Below, piece after piece: positions 7,886 to 16,591 of a DNA stretch of 21,669 nt. Below the pieces are notes generated by a model. That model searched no databases and was not told the origin of the DNA. It worked only from the letters and a program-made list of their open reading frames with translations. Positions within the stretch are counted from its first letter, which is position 1. Each line of letters opens with the position of its first letter. The DNA is from Acidobacteriota bacterium (lineage in GTDB: Bacteria > Acidobacteriota > Terriglobia > Terriglobales > Acidobacteriaceae), in NCBI GenBank assembly GCA_021802085.1, contig JAKAAZ010000026.1:1-21669 (forward strand). The letters are read 5' to 3'. Position numbers and translations under genes: made by a program.

Positions 7886-10069
7886 TTAGTTTCCTGATTC
7901 CCGCATCCGATTCAGCAGCTCAATCAGCGCTTCGGGCTCATGGACGGGCGGCTGACAGCTAGTCCCGCGGCATACCACCACGAAACTGCGGCCAGTTTTC
8001 AGTTCCGGCAAATGCGGCAGTGTCTCCGCCAATGCGGGCGGCAGCGCGCCCTGCTCCACAATTGCGCGCGAAAGGCTCAGCACTGTTTTATTCACGGCGT
8101 AGCGCGCGGTTGCGACCAGCGCCAGCCGGCGAGCTTCTTCGTCATCGCCAATCACGCAAACCTGCACCGGCGGCAGGAGAAAGCGCTGCAACGCCAGCCC
8201 ATAGGCGCCCGCGTATAGACCGAATTGCTCCGCAACACCGGCAAACGCTTCAAGCGCATCTTCACCTTTTTCGCGCAAATCGTTGTTTCCGCTAAGCTCT
8301 GACAGCCGAACAAGCAGCATCGCCGCCAGAGAATTTCCTGCCGGTGTCGGCGAATCCTGCAGCGGTTTGCGGCGGGCAGCGAGCACTCCCAGCGGCTCCG
8401 CCGCAAAGGCATTCTGCGCAGTGTCAAAAAATCCTCCGCCCGTGGCGTCATAGAAACGCGCAATCATTGCGTCAGCGACGGTTTCCGCGTACTGGTAATA
8501 GCGCAGATCGGCAGTCGCTTCCCATGCATCCAGACAAGCCAGCCCGAGTGCAGCATAATCGTCCAACATGCCGGCCACCGGCTTCGAAGGGCTCTTCCCA
8601 TCCGCATAGGCTATGACGCGAGCAAGGCTGCCATCCGCATTCCACGACTCTCGCAGGATCCTTTCGAGCGAGAACAACGCAAATCTGCGCGCGCTCTCAA
8701 TTCCCAATACACGCGCGGCATCCAGATAAGCGGAAATTGCAAGACTGTTCCAGTTCACGTACACCGTTTTGTCCACATACGGTGTCGGTCGCTGCAACCG
8801 CGCGGCATACATTTTTTCTTTGGCGGACTGCAATAGAGTTCTCGCCTGATCCACGCTCACCGCTGCCCGTCGCGCCACTTCCGCCAAAGAATGCTCGATA
8901 TGCAGCGTGTTCTTCTGCGGGTTGTGGTGCATGTCGCCCAACTCACCGATGTCATAATATGCGCCTGCAACGTCCATTTCTTCCGCTGTCAGCACTGTGG
9001 CGGCTTCTTCGCGCGTCCAGGTGAAGTAGTCGCCGTCGTCGTCAAGAGATTCATCCGCATCTTGCGAAGCATAAAATCCGCCCCGCTCGCGATCGCTCAA
9101 AACCGTATCCATCCATCGAATCACTTCGTGCGCTACCCGCGCATACTCTGGTTCCACGAAACTCTGAAAGCTGTGCACATAATTTTTCAGCAGTTCGGAA
9201 TTGTCATACGACATCTTTTCGAAGTGTGGAACAATCCAGCGCTCGTCGACGGAATAGCGATGAAAACCGCCCGCAAGATGGTCATACATCCCGCCGCTGG
9301 CCATCCGGTCCAGCGTCATCCGCACAGCATGGCGCGCTGCTTCATCGCCGGTGCGGTTCGCATGGTCGAGCAACAGATCGAGGATGGATGGATGAGGAAA
9401 TTTCGGCTGGGTTCCAAATCCCCCTTCATGCTTGTCGAATTGCTGCAATGCGGACTGCACCAGCTTCTCGACGATGCCCGTCCGCAAATCCCCAGACCGG
9501 CCTGAGAATGATTCGTTGTATTCAATGGCCGAAACGACGCTGTCGGCAGACTCAAGGACCTCATCCTTCCGTTCGTGATACGCATGCGCCATTGTCAGTA
9601 AGACATGGCCGAAGCCAGGACGTCCGTAGCGTTCCTCCTTCGGGAAATATGTCCCGCCAAAGAACGGCTTGCCTTCGGGTGTCAGAATCACAGTCAGGGG
9701 CCAGCCGCCCTGGCCGCTCATCGCTTGCACCGCCGACTGGTATCGGGTGTCCACGTCGAGACGTTCGTCGCGATCCACCTTCACCGCAACAAAGTGTCCA
9801 TTGATGATGTCCGCAATCTCCGCGTCTTCATAGGATTCGCGATCCATCACGTGACACCAGTGACACCACACGGCCCCAATGTCGAGCAAGATCGGCTTGT
9901 TTTCTTTGCTTGCGCGCGCAAACGCGTCCTCGCCCCATTCCTGCCATCGGACCGGCTGATGCATGGCCGAGCGCAGATAGGAAGAAGACGCGCTCGCTAA
10001 AGCATTCGTGTGTTGTTCCCCGGTTAGGTCGCCGGGATGTCCCAGGCTGGGTTCTACTTGATTTTCCAT
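7886..10069 (-). CDS. Thioredoxin-fold DUF255 protein, YyaL / SSP411 (SPATA20) family
   Basis: This 727-residue protein has an N-terminal thioredoxin-like domain (about 35-160) carrying a CHWC motif (69-72) in GAVWCHWCHVMDRESYED. A long alpha/alpha-toroid, glycosidase-like region follows, with the family signature GGMYDHLAGGFHRYSVDERWIVPHFEKM cut here to its key blocks GGxxDHLxGGFHRY and PHFEKM. The length agrees with the family norm of about 650-750. The biochemical role of the family is unsettled: a redox or protein-quality function is inferred from the thioredoxin fold, and sugar-enzyme activity from the toroid. On the minus strand AAGGA (10078-10082) lies 8 bases before ATG 10069. It sits 45 bases after the M20 peptidase stop. 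Confidence 0.9.
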   Translation of the reverse strand: MENQVEPSLGHPGDLTGEQHTNALASASSSYLRSAMHQPVRWQEWGEDAFARASKENKPILLDIGAVWCHWCHVMDRESYEDAEIADIINGHFVAVKVDRDERLDVDTRYQSAVQAMSGQGGWPLTVILTPEGKPFFGGTYFPKEERYGRPGFGHVLLTMAHAYHERKDEVLESADSVVSAIEYNESFSGRSGDLRTGIVEKLVQSALQQFDKHEGGFGTQPKFPHPSILDLLLDHANRTGDEAARHAVRMTLDRMASGGMYDHLAGGFHRYSVDERWIVPHFEKMSYDNSELLKNYVHSFQSFVEPEYARVAHEVIRWMDTVLSDRERGGFYASQDADESLDDDGDYFTWTREEAATVLTAEEMDVAGAYYDIGELGDMHHNPQKNTLHIEHSLAEVARRAAVSVDQARTLLQSAKEKMYAARLQRPTPYVDKTVYVNWNSLAISAYLDAARVLGIESARRFALFSLERILRESWNADGSLARVIAYADGKSPSKPVAGMLDDYAALGLACLDAWEATADLRYYQYAETVADAMIARFYDATGGGFFDTAQNAFAAEPLGVLAARRKPLQDSPTPAGNSLAAMLLVRLSELSGNNDLREKGEDALEAFAGVAEQFGLYAGAYGLALQRFLLPPVQVCVIGDDEEARRLALVATARYAVNKTVLSLSRAIVEQGALPPALAETLPHLPELKTGRSFVVVCRGTSCQPPVHEPEALIELLNRMRESGN

Positions 10070-10114
10070 GTCGCGTGTCCTTCTATCCCGGAACCTGCAG
10101 CTTTCTATACTGTG

Positions 10115-11140
10115 TCAGATGCCATTTGCATTGCCGACGAGCCGATGCGCAACCTGGATATACAAATCGATGGCATCCATCAGTTCCTGCTTGGCCAGCC
10201 GCTCATCGGGCGTATGCGCTACGTGGATTGAACCCGGCCCCAACAGCAGCGGCTCCCCCCAGTTCGAGAGCGAGGGAATGTCGGTTGTAAAAGCCGCGAC
10301 CATCGTCGGCAGGCCTTCGATGCGCTTTAGCTTATGAAAGGGAATTTCCAGTGTGACATCCACTTCCGCCTCACCGCCCATGGCCTCCTGTAACGAGGCG
10401 TGAATTTTTTCTGATGGTCCGACCAGACGCACCAGAATAGTGGCCGAAGCCTCATCGGCAATCACGTTCGGAGCGTGGCCTCCTTGCAGCAAACCGATGT
10501 TCAACGTGGACGCGCCTACCTCCGGATCGACAGGCAGATGCATGTGAAGAACGCGATCGAGCACCGAAACCAGTTTGTGGATGGCCGACTCTCCGCGCTC
10601 CGGATAGGCCGAATGTCCCATTTTTCCGTGAGAGCGAATGACGGCGTTCAAGGCTCCTTTGGATGCCAACGCCAGCCGGTTGTCCGTCGGCTCTCCGTTG
10701 ATCAGAAATCGGCTGCCTTTCGACTGCATGTTCGCCACGCGCGCGCCATGACTGCCCCGCTCTTCGCCCACCAGAAACAACAGGCCCACGCGCACGCCCA
10801 TGCTGCGCAGCCGCTCCGCAGCCGTAATCTGTGCGGCAAGGATGCCTTTGGCATCGCAACTGCCCCGCCCGTAAATGTATTGGTTATCTTCGCTGCTTGG
10901 AAAAAACGGAGGCACCGTATCCATGTGCGTCGACAGGACCACGTCGGGAGTCTCACTCGACGTGCCTGCATAGACATTAAAGCGTTCCCGGCCGGCGCTC
11001 TGCGGAACCGGCATGGTCTCCACCCGAAAACCGTGCTCGGCGAGATATCTCGACAGGAAATGGCCTACGGCGGCCTCATTTTCACTGATCGATTCGATGT
11101 CCACCAACTGACGTGTGAGTGCAACGGGGTCTGTAGGCAT
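10115..11140 (-). CDS. M20-family metallopeptidase / amidohydrolase (ArgE/DapE/CPG2 type)
   Basis: This 341-residue cytosolic di-zinc hydrolase acts on amide bonds of acylated amino acids or small peptides. The conserved ligands are visible: H72 and D74 in STHMDTVP, D96 in GRGSCDAKG, the catalytic/ligand pair E126-E127 in LVGEERGS, E150 in NGEPTD, and H319 in HVAHTPDE. The dimerisation domain lies between about 165 and 275, with the typical KGALNAVIRSHGKMGHSAYP entry. The substrate (N-acetylornithine, succinyl-DAP or a dipeptide) cannot be assigned, and no arginine or lysine genes are nearby. First gene of the likely M20-DUF255-PPK2 operon. The SD is weak (GGAA). Confidence 0.9.
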   Translation of the reverse strand: MPTDPVALTRQLVDIESISENEAAVGHFLSRYLAEHGFRVETMPVPQSAGRERFNVYAGTSSETPDVVLSTHMDTVPPFFPSSEDNQYIYGRGSCDAKGILAAQITAAERLRSMGVRVGLLFLVGEERGSHGARVANMQSKGSRFLINGEPTDNRLALASKGALNAVIRSHGKMGHSAYPERGESAIHKLVSVLDRVLHMHLPVDPEVGASTLNIGLLQGGHAPNVIADEASATILVRLVGPSEKIHASLQEAMGGEAEVDVTLEIPFHKLKRIEGLPTMVAAFTTDIPSLSNWGEPLLLGPGSIHVAHTPDERLAKQELMDAIDLYIQVAHRLVGNANGI

Positions 11141-11312
11141 GCAGTTCCAGCATACCGCGCCTTGGGCGGTTCCACGGTACCCGCCACCCAGTCAGCTAAT
11201 AAAATGATGATCTGCTTTTCTCCATGGTAAAGCTGCTTGCGCGCTAGTCCCGATCAATACCTCCGCCACAGAATCGCTTTCGTGCACGTAAAATAACCCC
11301 TGTTGTGTCACG
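11141..11312. promoter_or_regulatory. Divergent intergenic region between M20 peptidase and hydrolase
   Basis: This stretch of 172 bases between divergent starts should hold both promoters. On the plus strand TAAAAT (11289-11294) could serve as a -10 for the hydrolase, which would leave a very short leader. I find no clear -35 and no SD before ATG 11313. Confidence 0.3.
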
Positions 11313-11984
11313 ATGAAAACTACGCCCATCCCTCCCTCCATTCGCACGTTTGATTTGCCCGGACCTGTGGGTAAGCTGGAAGCCTTGTTGAACCAGGGCC
11401 GCGAGGACGCGCCCTACTGTGCATTGGTCTGCCATCCCCACCCGATGGGCGGAGGCACGATGCACAACAAAGTTGTGTATCGCACGATGAAGGCTCTACA
11501 CGGCCTGGGTCTGCCGGTTCTGCGCTTTAACTTCCGCGGCACTGGGCGCAATCAGGGACTCCATGACAGCGGCCGCGGCGAGCAGGAAGATGTGCGGGCT
11601 GCGCTCAAGTGGCTCGATCGGGAATTTCATCGTCCCATCTTGTTCGCCGGATTTTCTTTTGGCGCGAACGTCGGCATGCGCGCCTGTTGCGGCGACTCGC
11701 GTGTTCATGGCCTAATCGCGCTCGGCCTTCCAATTGTCGCGGAAGGCCGCAGGTACGACTATGGATATCTTCCTGCGTGCAGCCAACCGAAGCTTTTCGT
11801 CAGCGGCGATCGCGACCCATACGGCCACTTGGCAGATGTCGAGGCTGTGGTCGCAACGGCACCAGATCCGAAGAAACTGGTGTGGATACAGGATGCAGAC
11901 CATTTTTTTGTTGGCAAACTCGATCAGGTCCAGGCTGCTATCGTCAGCTGGGCGAAGCACTATTTTGACATTGGCAACCTGTAG
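11313..11984 (+). CDS. Alpha/beta hydrolase (COG2945-like)
   Basis: This 223-residue single-domain alpha/beta hydrolase has the nucleophile elbow GFSFGA (113-118, S115), acid candidates D166/D168 in VSGDRDPYG, and the catalytic His H197 in DADHFF. The N-terminal signature VCHPHPMGGGTMHNKVVY (39-56) and RFNFRGTGRNQG (71-82) are characteristic of the small family often annotated only as alpha/beta hydrolase. There is no signal peptide, so it is cytosolic. The substrate is unknown. It is followed after 32 bases by the glycerate kinase gene on the same strand, suggesting a two-gene operon. No SD is visible before the ATG. Confidence 0.87.
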   Translation: MKTTPIPPSIRTFDLPGPVGKLEALLNQGREDAPYCALVCHPHPMGGGTMHNKVVYRTMKALHGLGLPVLRFNFRGTGRNQGLHDSGRGEQEDVRAALKWLDREFHRPILFAGFSFGANVGMRACCGDSRVHGLIALGLPIVAEGRRYDYGYLPACSQPKLFVSGDRDPYGHLADVEAVVATAPDPKKLVWIQDADHFFVGKLDQVQAAIVSWAKHYFDIGNL

Positions 11985-12016
11985 CGGCGCGTACTCGTCG
12001 GTGGAATGGGAGCTAG

Positions 12017-13363
12017 ATGGAAAACCTGCGTGAAGTCGCACGAACGATCTTTGACAAGGCGCTCGCGGACTGCAGCGTCGAGAATGCCGTCGCACGCCAT
12101 GTGTCCGTGCGCGAGGGGACCTTGTACGTCGGCGAAGAAGCCATTGATCTTCGAGCAATTCATCGGGTCAGGATCGTCGCTGCGGGAAAAGCTTCCAGTA
12201 CAACGTTGTTTTCTCTGCTGCGGCAATTGGCATTCCCGGCAGGCTTCGACCTCGGCGGAGTCCTGATTGCGCCGGAAGCTTCCCACCGGTTCCAGTCCAA
12301 CCTTCCAGACGGTTTTCAGTATTTTGCCGGCGGCCATCCTTCGCCAAATCAGGCCTCGTTTGCTGGCGCGCGCGCAGGGCTGGCGATGCTGAGGAATCTG
12401 CCGCAAGACTCACCTGAGGAAACACTCTGTTTCTTCCTGATCAGCGGCGGGGCCTCCGCCATGATGGAGCTGCCGCTCGATCCGACCATCTCTCTCGCCG
12501 ATACAGCGGATTTCCACCGGGCACTGGTCGCTAGCGGCGCCTCCATCACGGAAATGAATTGTGTCCGAAAGCATTTTTCCGCAGTAAAAGGTGGACGTCT
12601 CGCCTTGGCGGCGGGCAATGCGATCTGCCGTTCTCTCTTGATCTCGGACGTTCCCATTGGACGCGAAGACGCCCTGGGGTCCGGCCCCACCCTGCCGGAC
12701 ACGTCCACGGTGACTGAATGCAGAGAGATTCTGGAGCGATTTGTCTTGCTCCCGCGCTTCCCTGCCGCAGTACGTCATTTTTTTGAATCTTCCGCTTTGA
12801 CCGAAACTCCGAAGCCTGCGGAATTCCACGCGCAAGCCACAGTTCTACTCAACGCACAATCTCTCGCCGAGTCTGCGGCGCGATATGCCCAGGCGCTGGG
12901 CTTGACCCCGATCATTGACAATACATGCGACGAATGGGAGTACAAGGCCGCCGCACATTATCTGCTCGACAGGTTGCGGACTTTGCGCAATCGACAATCC
13001 AACCTGTGCCTGATATCAACGGGCGAGCTGAGCGTTGGCCTGCCAGCGGAGAGCGGCAGCCATGGCGCGATAGGAGTCGGCGGAAGGAACCAGCAATTCG
13101 CCCTGTATGCCGCCACCTTGCTCACTTCTGAAGATGCCCCGATCGCCATTCTCTCCGCCGGGTCGGACGGAATCGATGGAAATAGCCCTGCGGCAGGCGC
13201 AGTCCTGGATCGAGGGGTTCTCCCGCGCGGGGATATAGGCACAGCCTGCCAGGTTCTTAAAAGCTTCAACGCGTATCCGTTTCTGCTGGATCGAAATGCG
13301 GCGATTGTGATCGGGCCTTCGGGAAACAATCTACGCGATCTGCGCATACTGCTCACCCGGTAG
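12017..13363 (+). CDS. Glycerate 2-kinase, GckA/TtuD (MOFRL) family
   Basis: This 448-residue protein matches the two-domain class II glycerate kinases (DUF4147 plus MOFRL). These phosphorylate D-glycerate to 2-phosphoglycerate and feed lower glycolysis. Visible signatures are VAAGKAS (54-60, catalytic Lys K58), GGHPSPN (105-111), LISGGASAMM (141-150), NCVRKHFSAVKGGRLA (181-196) and the C-terminal GVGGRNQQFALYAA followed by LSAGSDGIDGNSPAAGAV. GGGAG lies 5 bases before ATG 12017. The alpha/beta hydrolase just upstream might release the substrate, but this is conjecture. No other glyoxylate or serine-cycle gene is nearby. Confidence 0.9.
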   Translation: MENLREVARTIFDKALADCSVENAVARHVSVREGTLYVGEEAIDLRAIHRVRIVAAGKASSTTLFSLLRQLAFPAGFDLGGVLIAPEASHRFQSNLPDGFQYFAGGHPSPNQASFAGARAGLAMLRNLPQDSPEETLCFFLISGGASAMMELPLDPTISLADTADFHRALVASGASITEMNCVRKHFSAVKGGRLALAAGNAICRSLLISDVPIGREDALGSGPTLPDTSTVTECREILERFVLLPRFPAAVRHFFESSALTETPKPAEFHAQATVLLNAQSLAESAARYAQALGLTPIIDNTCDEWEYKAAAHYLLDRLRTLRNRQSNLCLISTGELSVGLPAESGSHGAIGVGGRNQQFALYAATLLTSEDAPIAILSAGSDGIDGNSPAAGAVLDRGVLPRGDIGTACQVLKSFNAYPFLLDRNAAIVIGPSGNNLRDLRILLTR

Positions 13364-13744
13364 ACCCCGCAAGGTCCTGAAGATGCAATAGTTGTCTCCA
13401 GAATTCCATAAATCATATATTTCGATTTAGAATTGTGGATACAGATTCAGCAACGCAGTAACGGGTTCTCGGAGCAACCGCTGAGGAGTGCACCCACCCG
13501 AAGCATCGGAAAGGACTGCTGCACGCTGCGATTCCACAGAAACGCCTGCACGCAACAGCACATGGCAGTCTAGAGTTCGAATCGCAAATATTCCCAATTC
13601 ACCCGAATGGCTGGTATTCGCACGAGATGGATTCCGTTGGAATGTATCCGCGATCTGGCACGCAAGTTGCACCAGGAATTAAGACCGCATCAGAACAACG
13701 CATAATTGGACCCGGCGCTCTGAGACGGAAAGATAGGCTCCGAA
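13364..13744 (+). promoter_or_regulatory. Non-coding regulatory region upstream of the sigma-54 two-component operon
   Basis: None of the short ORFs in these 381 bases looks real. The stretch holds a sigma-54 promoter (listed separately) and, upstream of it, small inverted repeats that could bind an activator: CGAAT-N7-ATTCG (13604-13620) and ATTCC-GTT-GGAAT (13631-13643). An AT-rich patch lies at 13405-13440, which could favour DNA bending. Enhancer sites of NtrC-type regulators usually lie about 80-150 bases upstream of the start site, and these repeats lie about 40-80 bases upstream, so their role is uncertain. Confidence 0.45.
13656..13671 (+). promoter_or_regulatory. Sigma-54 (RpoN) promoter, -24/-12 element
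   Basis: TGGCAC (13656-13661), five bases GCAAG, then TTGCA (13667-13671) match the consensus TGGCACG-N4-TTGCW completely. The invariant GG (13657-13658) and GC (13669-13670) are exactly 12 apart. Transcription should begin near 13682, giving a leader of about 63 bases before ATG 13745. The operon it drives encodes its own sigma-54-dependent activator, which supports function. Confidence 0.85.
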
Positions 13745-16591
13745 ATGCCCCGGAACATCCCATTTCGCATCGCAGCCGTTGTGCTGGCAGTGCTGACAGT
13801 CGCCGCTGTCATCCTGGCGTCCATCAATTACAGCCACGAGTCCGACTTTCAGACTCCGACTGATCTTGTTTGGTGGGCTGAGGCCCCCGGCGGACTCATC
13901 GCGCAGAAAGTATTGCCTCTTGGACCGGGCGAGCGCGCTGGCATTGAAGCGGGGGATTTATTGACTGGGGTCAACAACCATCCAACCCCGAGCATCGCAT
14001 CGCTGGAACGCCAACTTTCCGCTACAGGAATTTATAGCAAGGCCACCTACTCCGTAACCCGGCTCGGGATTCGACTGGAAATTCCGGTGATCTTGGTTCC
14101 GAAGGACCGCAACATCAATTACGGTCTGCGCTTGATCGCGCTGGTATACCTGTTGATCGGCCTGTACATCCTGTTTCGCCGCTGGACGGCGCCACGCTCC
14201 GTCCATTTTTATATCTTCTGCCTGACATCCTTCGTTCTCTATGCCTTTCATTACACCGGAAAGCTAAATCTGTTCGATTGGGTCATTTTCTGGGGTAATA
14301 TAGCGGCAAGCGCCGCCCAGCCCGCACTTTTCCTGCACTTTGCTTTCACATTTCCAGAACATAACCCGACCATGCGTCGCCGTCGCATGGCTTGGCTGCT
14401 CTATCTGCCGGGAATTGCCCTAGTTGGCCTGTTCGTCACGGCCATTCGGCTCTGGTCTGCCACGGATCTGCTGTATCACCGGCTGAACCAGGTTGCAATC
14501 GGCTACATAACGGTGTACTACGTAGCCGCCGCGTTGGTGTTCTTCCTCAACTATCGCAGGGCGGACAATCCACTCACGCGCCAGCAACTGAAATGGCTGA
14601 ACCGCGGCACTTTACTTGCGGTCACGCCGTTCACGCTGTTGTATGCAATTCCCTATCTCCTTGCCGGACCATCCGCGCCGACGTTGCTTGGCCAGATCGG
14701 CGTGATGTGCCTGGTTTTCCTTCCCCTGACATTCAGTTATGCGATTGTGCGCTATCGCTTGATGGATGTGGACCTGATCTTCAAGCGCGGTGTGACGTAT
14801 ACGCTGGCAACCGGCACGCTGGTCGCCATCTATTTTGGCGCGGTCGCATTCGCTGGCGAGGTGGTTCACACCCGCCTCCCGGCTGCGGGCGGATGGGGAC
14901 TGGCCACAGCGATCATCATCGCCGCGCTGGTTTTCGATCCCATTAAGCGCGCCATCCAGGACCGCGTGGACCGCGTCTTCGATCGCAAACGACTCGATTC
15001 TCGCGCCACTCTGGTCGAATTTGCCCGTAGCCTCAACACGCAAACCGATCTGCGCGCGTTGCTGAACGCCCTGGTAGACCGGCTGCCCCGCATTCTGCAA
15101 GTAGCCAGGATCGGCGTATTTCTCGACGAGGAACAAGACGCCCGCCATTCACGCTTCCGGCTGGCGGCCAGCCATGGCATTCCGGCTCCGGCGCTGAACC
15201 ATGCCGAAAGTCTTGATACCGGGTTTCTCCGCTTCGATGGCCGGGAGGACGGGTCGCACATCTTCCTGGAAAGCACGCAGAATGCGCCCCACCTGACCGA
15301 AAGCCAGCAACGTGCTGTCCAACTGCTCGATCTGAACTATTACCTGCCCTGCCGAGTGCAGCAGCGCACCATTGCCGTGTTGGGACTGGGCCGCACTACC
15401 AATGGGGACTTCCTTTCGAGCGAGGATGTGGAACTGCTGGAAACGCTCGCCAGCTATGTCGGCATTGCCATCCAGAACGCGCGCTTATACGCGAAGCTCG
15501 AAGAAAAAATCGCGGAGTATGAGCAGCTCAAAGAATTCAATGAAAACATCGTCGAATCCATCAACATCGGGATTCTGGCTGTCGATCTCGCCGACCGTAT
15601 CGATAGCTGGAACGCCCAGATGGAATCTATGTACGCGGTGCCGCGTGCGAATGCACTGAATCAGCCGCTGGCAAATCTGTTTCCGCCGGATTTCATGAAC
15701 GAATATGACCGCGTGAAACATGAAACCGGCGTACACAATCTCTATAAATTTCAACTCGCAACACGCGCCGGAGAAATTCGAAACGCCAACATCGCCATTG
15801 CCCCGCTGGTGGATAAGGATTTCAATACGGTGGGCCGTATCATCCTGGTCGACGACATCACCGAACGCGTCCAGCTGGAAAGCCAATTGATGCAGGCCGA
15901 TAAACTATCTTCCATCGGCTTGCTGGCGGCCGGCATCGCCCACGAAGTGAACACCCCGCTGGCGGTGATCTCTTCCTACACCCAGATGATGGCCAAGCAG
16001 ATTCGTGGCGATGAGCGTACCGGTCCGCTGCTGGACAAGATTACCCAGCAAACCTTTCGGGCCTCGGAAATTGTCAACAGTCTGCTCAATTTTTCGCGCA
16101 CCAGCACCATCGAGTTCAAAGCCATCAGTGTGAATCACGTTCTGGAGGAGACACTGGCATTGCTGCGGCACCAGTTCACGACTGCCAATATCAGCATCGA
16201 ACTGGCCCTGCAGCCGGAACTGCCGGACATTCTTGGCAATATGGGGAAGCTCCAACAGGTGTTCCTCAATTTGTTTTTGAATGCGAAAGACGCCATGGCC
16301 AATGGCGGGGTACTGCGAGTGGAGACCGTCGCCAACGGACAGATCGAAGTCATCATTGGGGACACAGGCTCTGGCATCGCGGCGGAAAATCTTCGTCGAA
16401 TCTACGATCCTTTTTTCACTACGAAGTCCGCGGGGGTCGAAGGCCAGCCGCGCGGTACCGGCTTGGGACTCTCGGTCAGCTACGGCATTATTCAAGAGCA
16501 TGCCGGAAAAATTCACGTGGAAAGTAGAGTTGGCCATGGCACCACGTTTCATCTGCAATTCCCTATCTTAAGGAAGCCCGTTCATGTCTGA
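13745..16591 (+). CDS. PDZ / multi-TM / GAF / PAS sensor histidine kinase
   Basis: This is a 948-residue membrane kinase. Order: TM helix 8-27; a PDZ-like domain outside the membrane (about 38-118, with the carboxylate-loop-like GGLIAQKVLPLGPGERAGIEAGDLL); about eight further TM helices between 125 and 400; a GAF domain (about 425-580); a short coiled coil (580-602); a PAS domain (about 603-710); HisKA with phosphoacceptor H733 in LLAAGIAHEVNTPLAVISSY; and HATPase_c with N-box NLFLNAKDAMANGG, G1 GDTGSGIAA and G2 RGTGLGLSVSYGIIQEHAG. The H-box and ATPase are of the NtrB/AtoS type, which fits the sigma-54-dependent regulator that follows. The TGA stop overlaps the next ATG within ATGTCTGA (16584-16591), so translation is coupled. 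The PDZ may sense exposed protein C-termini or a periplasmic partner (inference). Confidence 0.92.
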   Translation: MPRNIPFRIAAVVLAVLTVAAVILASINYSHESDFQTPTDLVWWAEAPGGLIAQKVLPLGPGERAGIEAGDLLTGVNNHPTPSIASLERQLSATGIYSKATYSVTRLGIRLEIPVILVPKDRNINYGLRLIALVYLLIGLYILFRRWTAPRSVHFYIFCLTSFVLYAFHYTGKLNLFDWVIFWGNIAASAAQPALFLHFAFTFPEHNPTMRRRRMAWLLYLPGIALVGLFVTAIRLWSATDLLYHRLNQVAIGYITVYYVAAALVFFLNYRRADNPLTRQQLKWLNRGTLLAVTPFTLLYAIPYLLAGPSAPTLLGQIGVMCLVFLPLTFSYAIVRYRLMDVDLIFKRGVTYTLATGTLVAIYFGAVAFAGEVVHTRLPAAGGWGLATAIIIAALVFDPIKRAIQDRVDRVFDRKRLDSRATLVEFARSLNTQTDLRALLNALVDRLPRILQVARIGVFLDEEQDARHSRFRLAASHGIPAPALNHAESLDTGFLRFDGREDGSHIFLESTQNAPHLTESQQRAVQLLDLNYYLPCRVQQRTIAVLGLGRTTNGDFLSSEDVELLETLASYVGIAIQNARLYAKLEEKIAEYEQLKEFNENIVESINIGILAVDLADRIDSWNAQMESMYAVPRANALNQPLANLFPPDFMNEYDRVKHETGVHNLYKFQLATRAGEIRNANIAIAPLVDKDFNTVGRIILVDDITERVQLESQLMQADKLSSIGLLAAGIAHEVNTPLAVISSYTQMMAKQIRGDERTGPLLDKITQQTFRASEIVNSLLNFSRTSTIEFKAISVNHVLEETLALLRHQFTTANISIELALQPELPDILGNMGKLQQVFLNLFLNAKDAMANGGVLRVETVANGQIEVIIGDTGSGIAAENLRRIYDPFFTTKSAGVEGQPRGTGLGLSVSYGIIQEHAGKIHVESRVGHGTTFHLQFPILRKPVHV

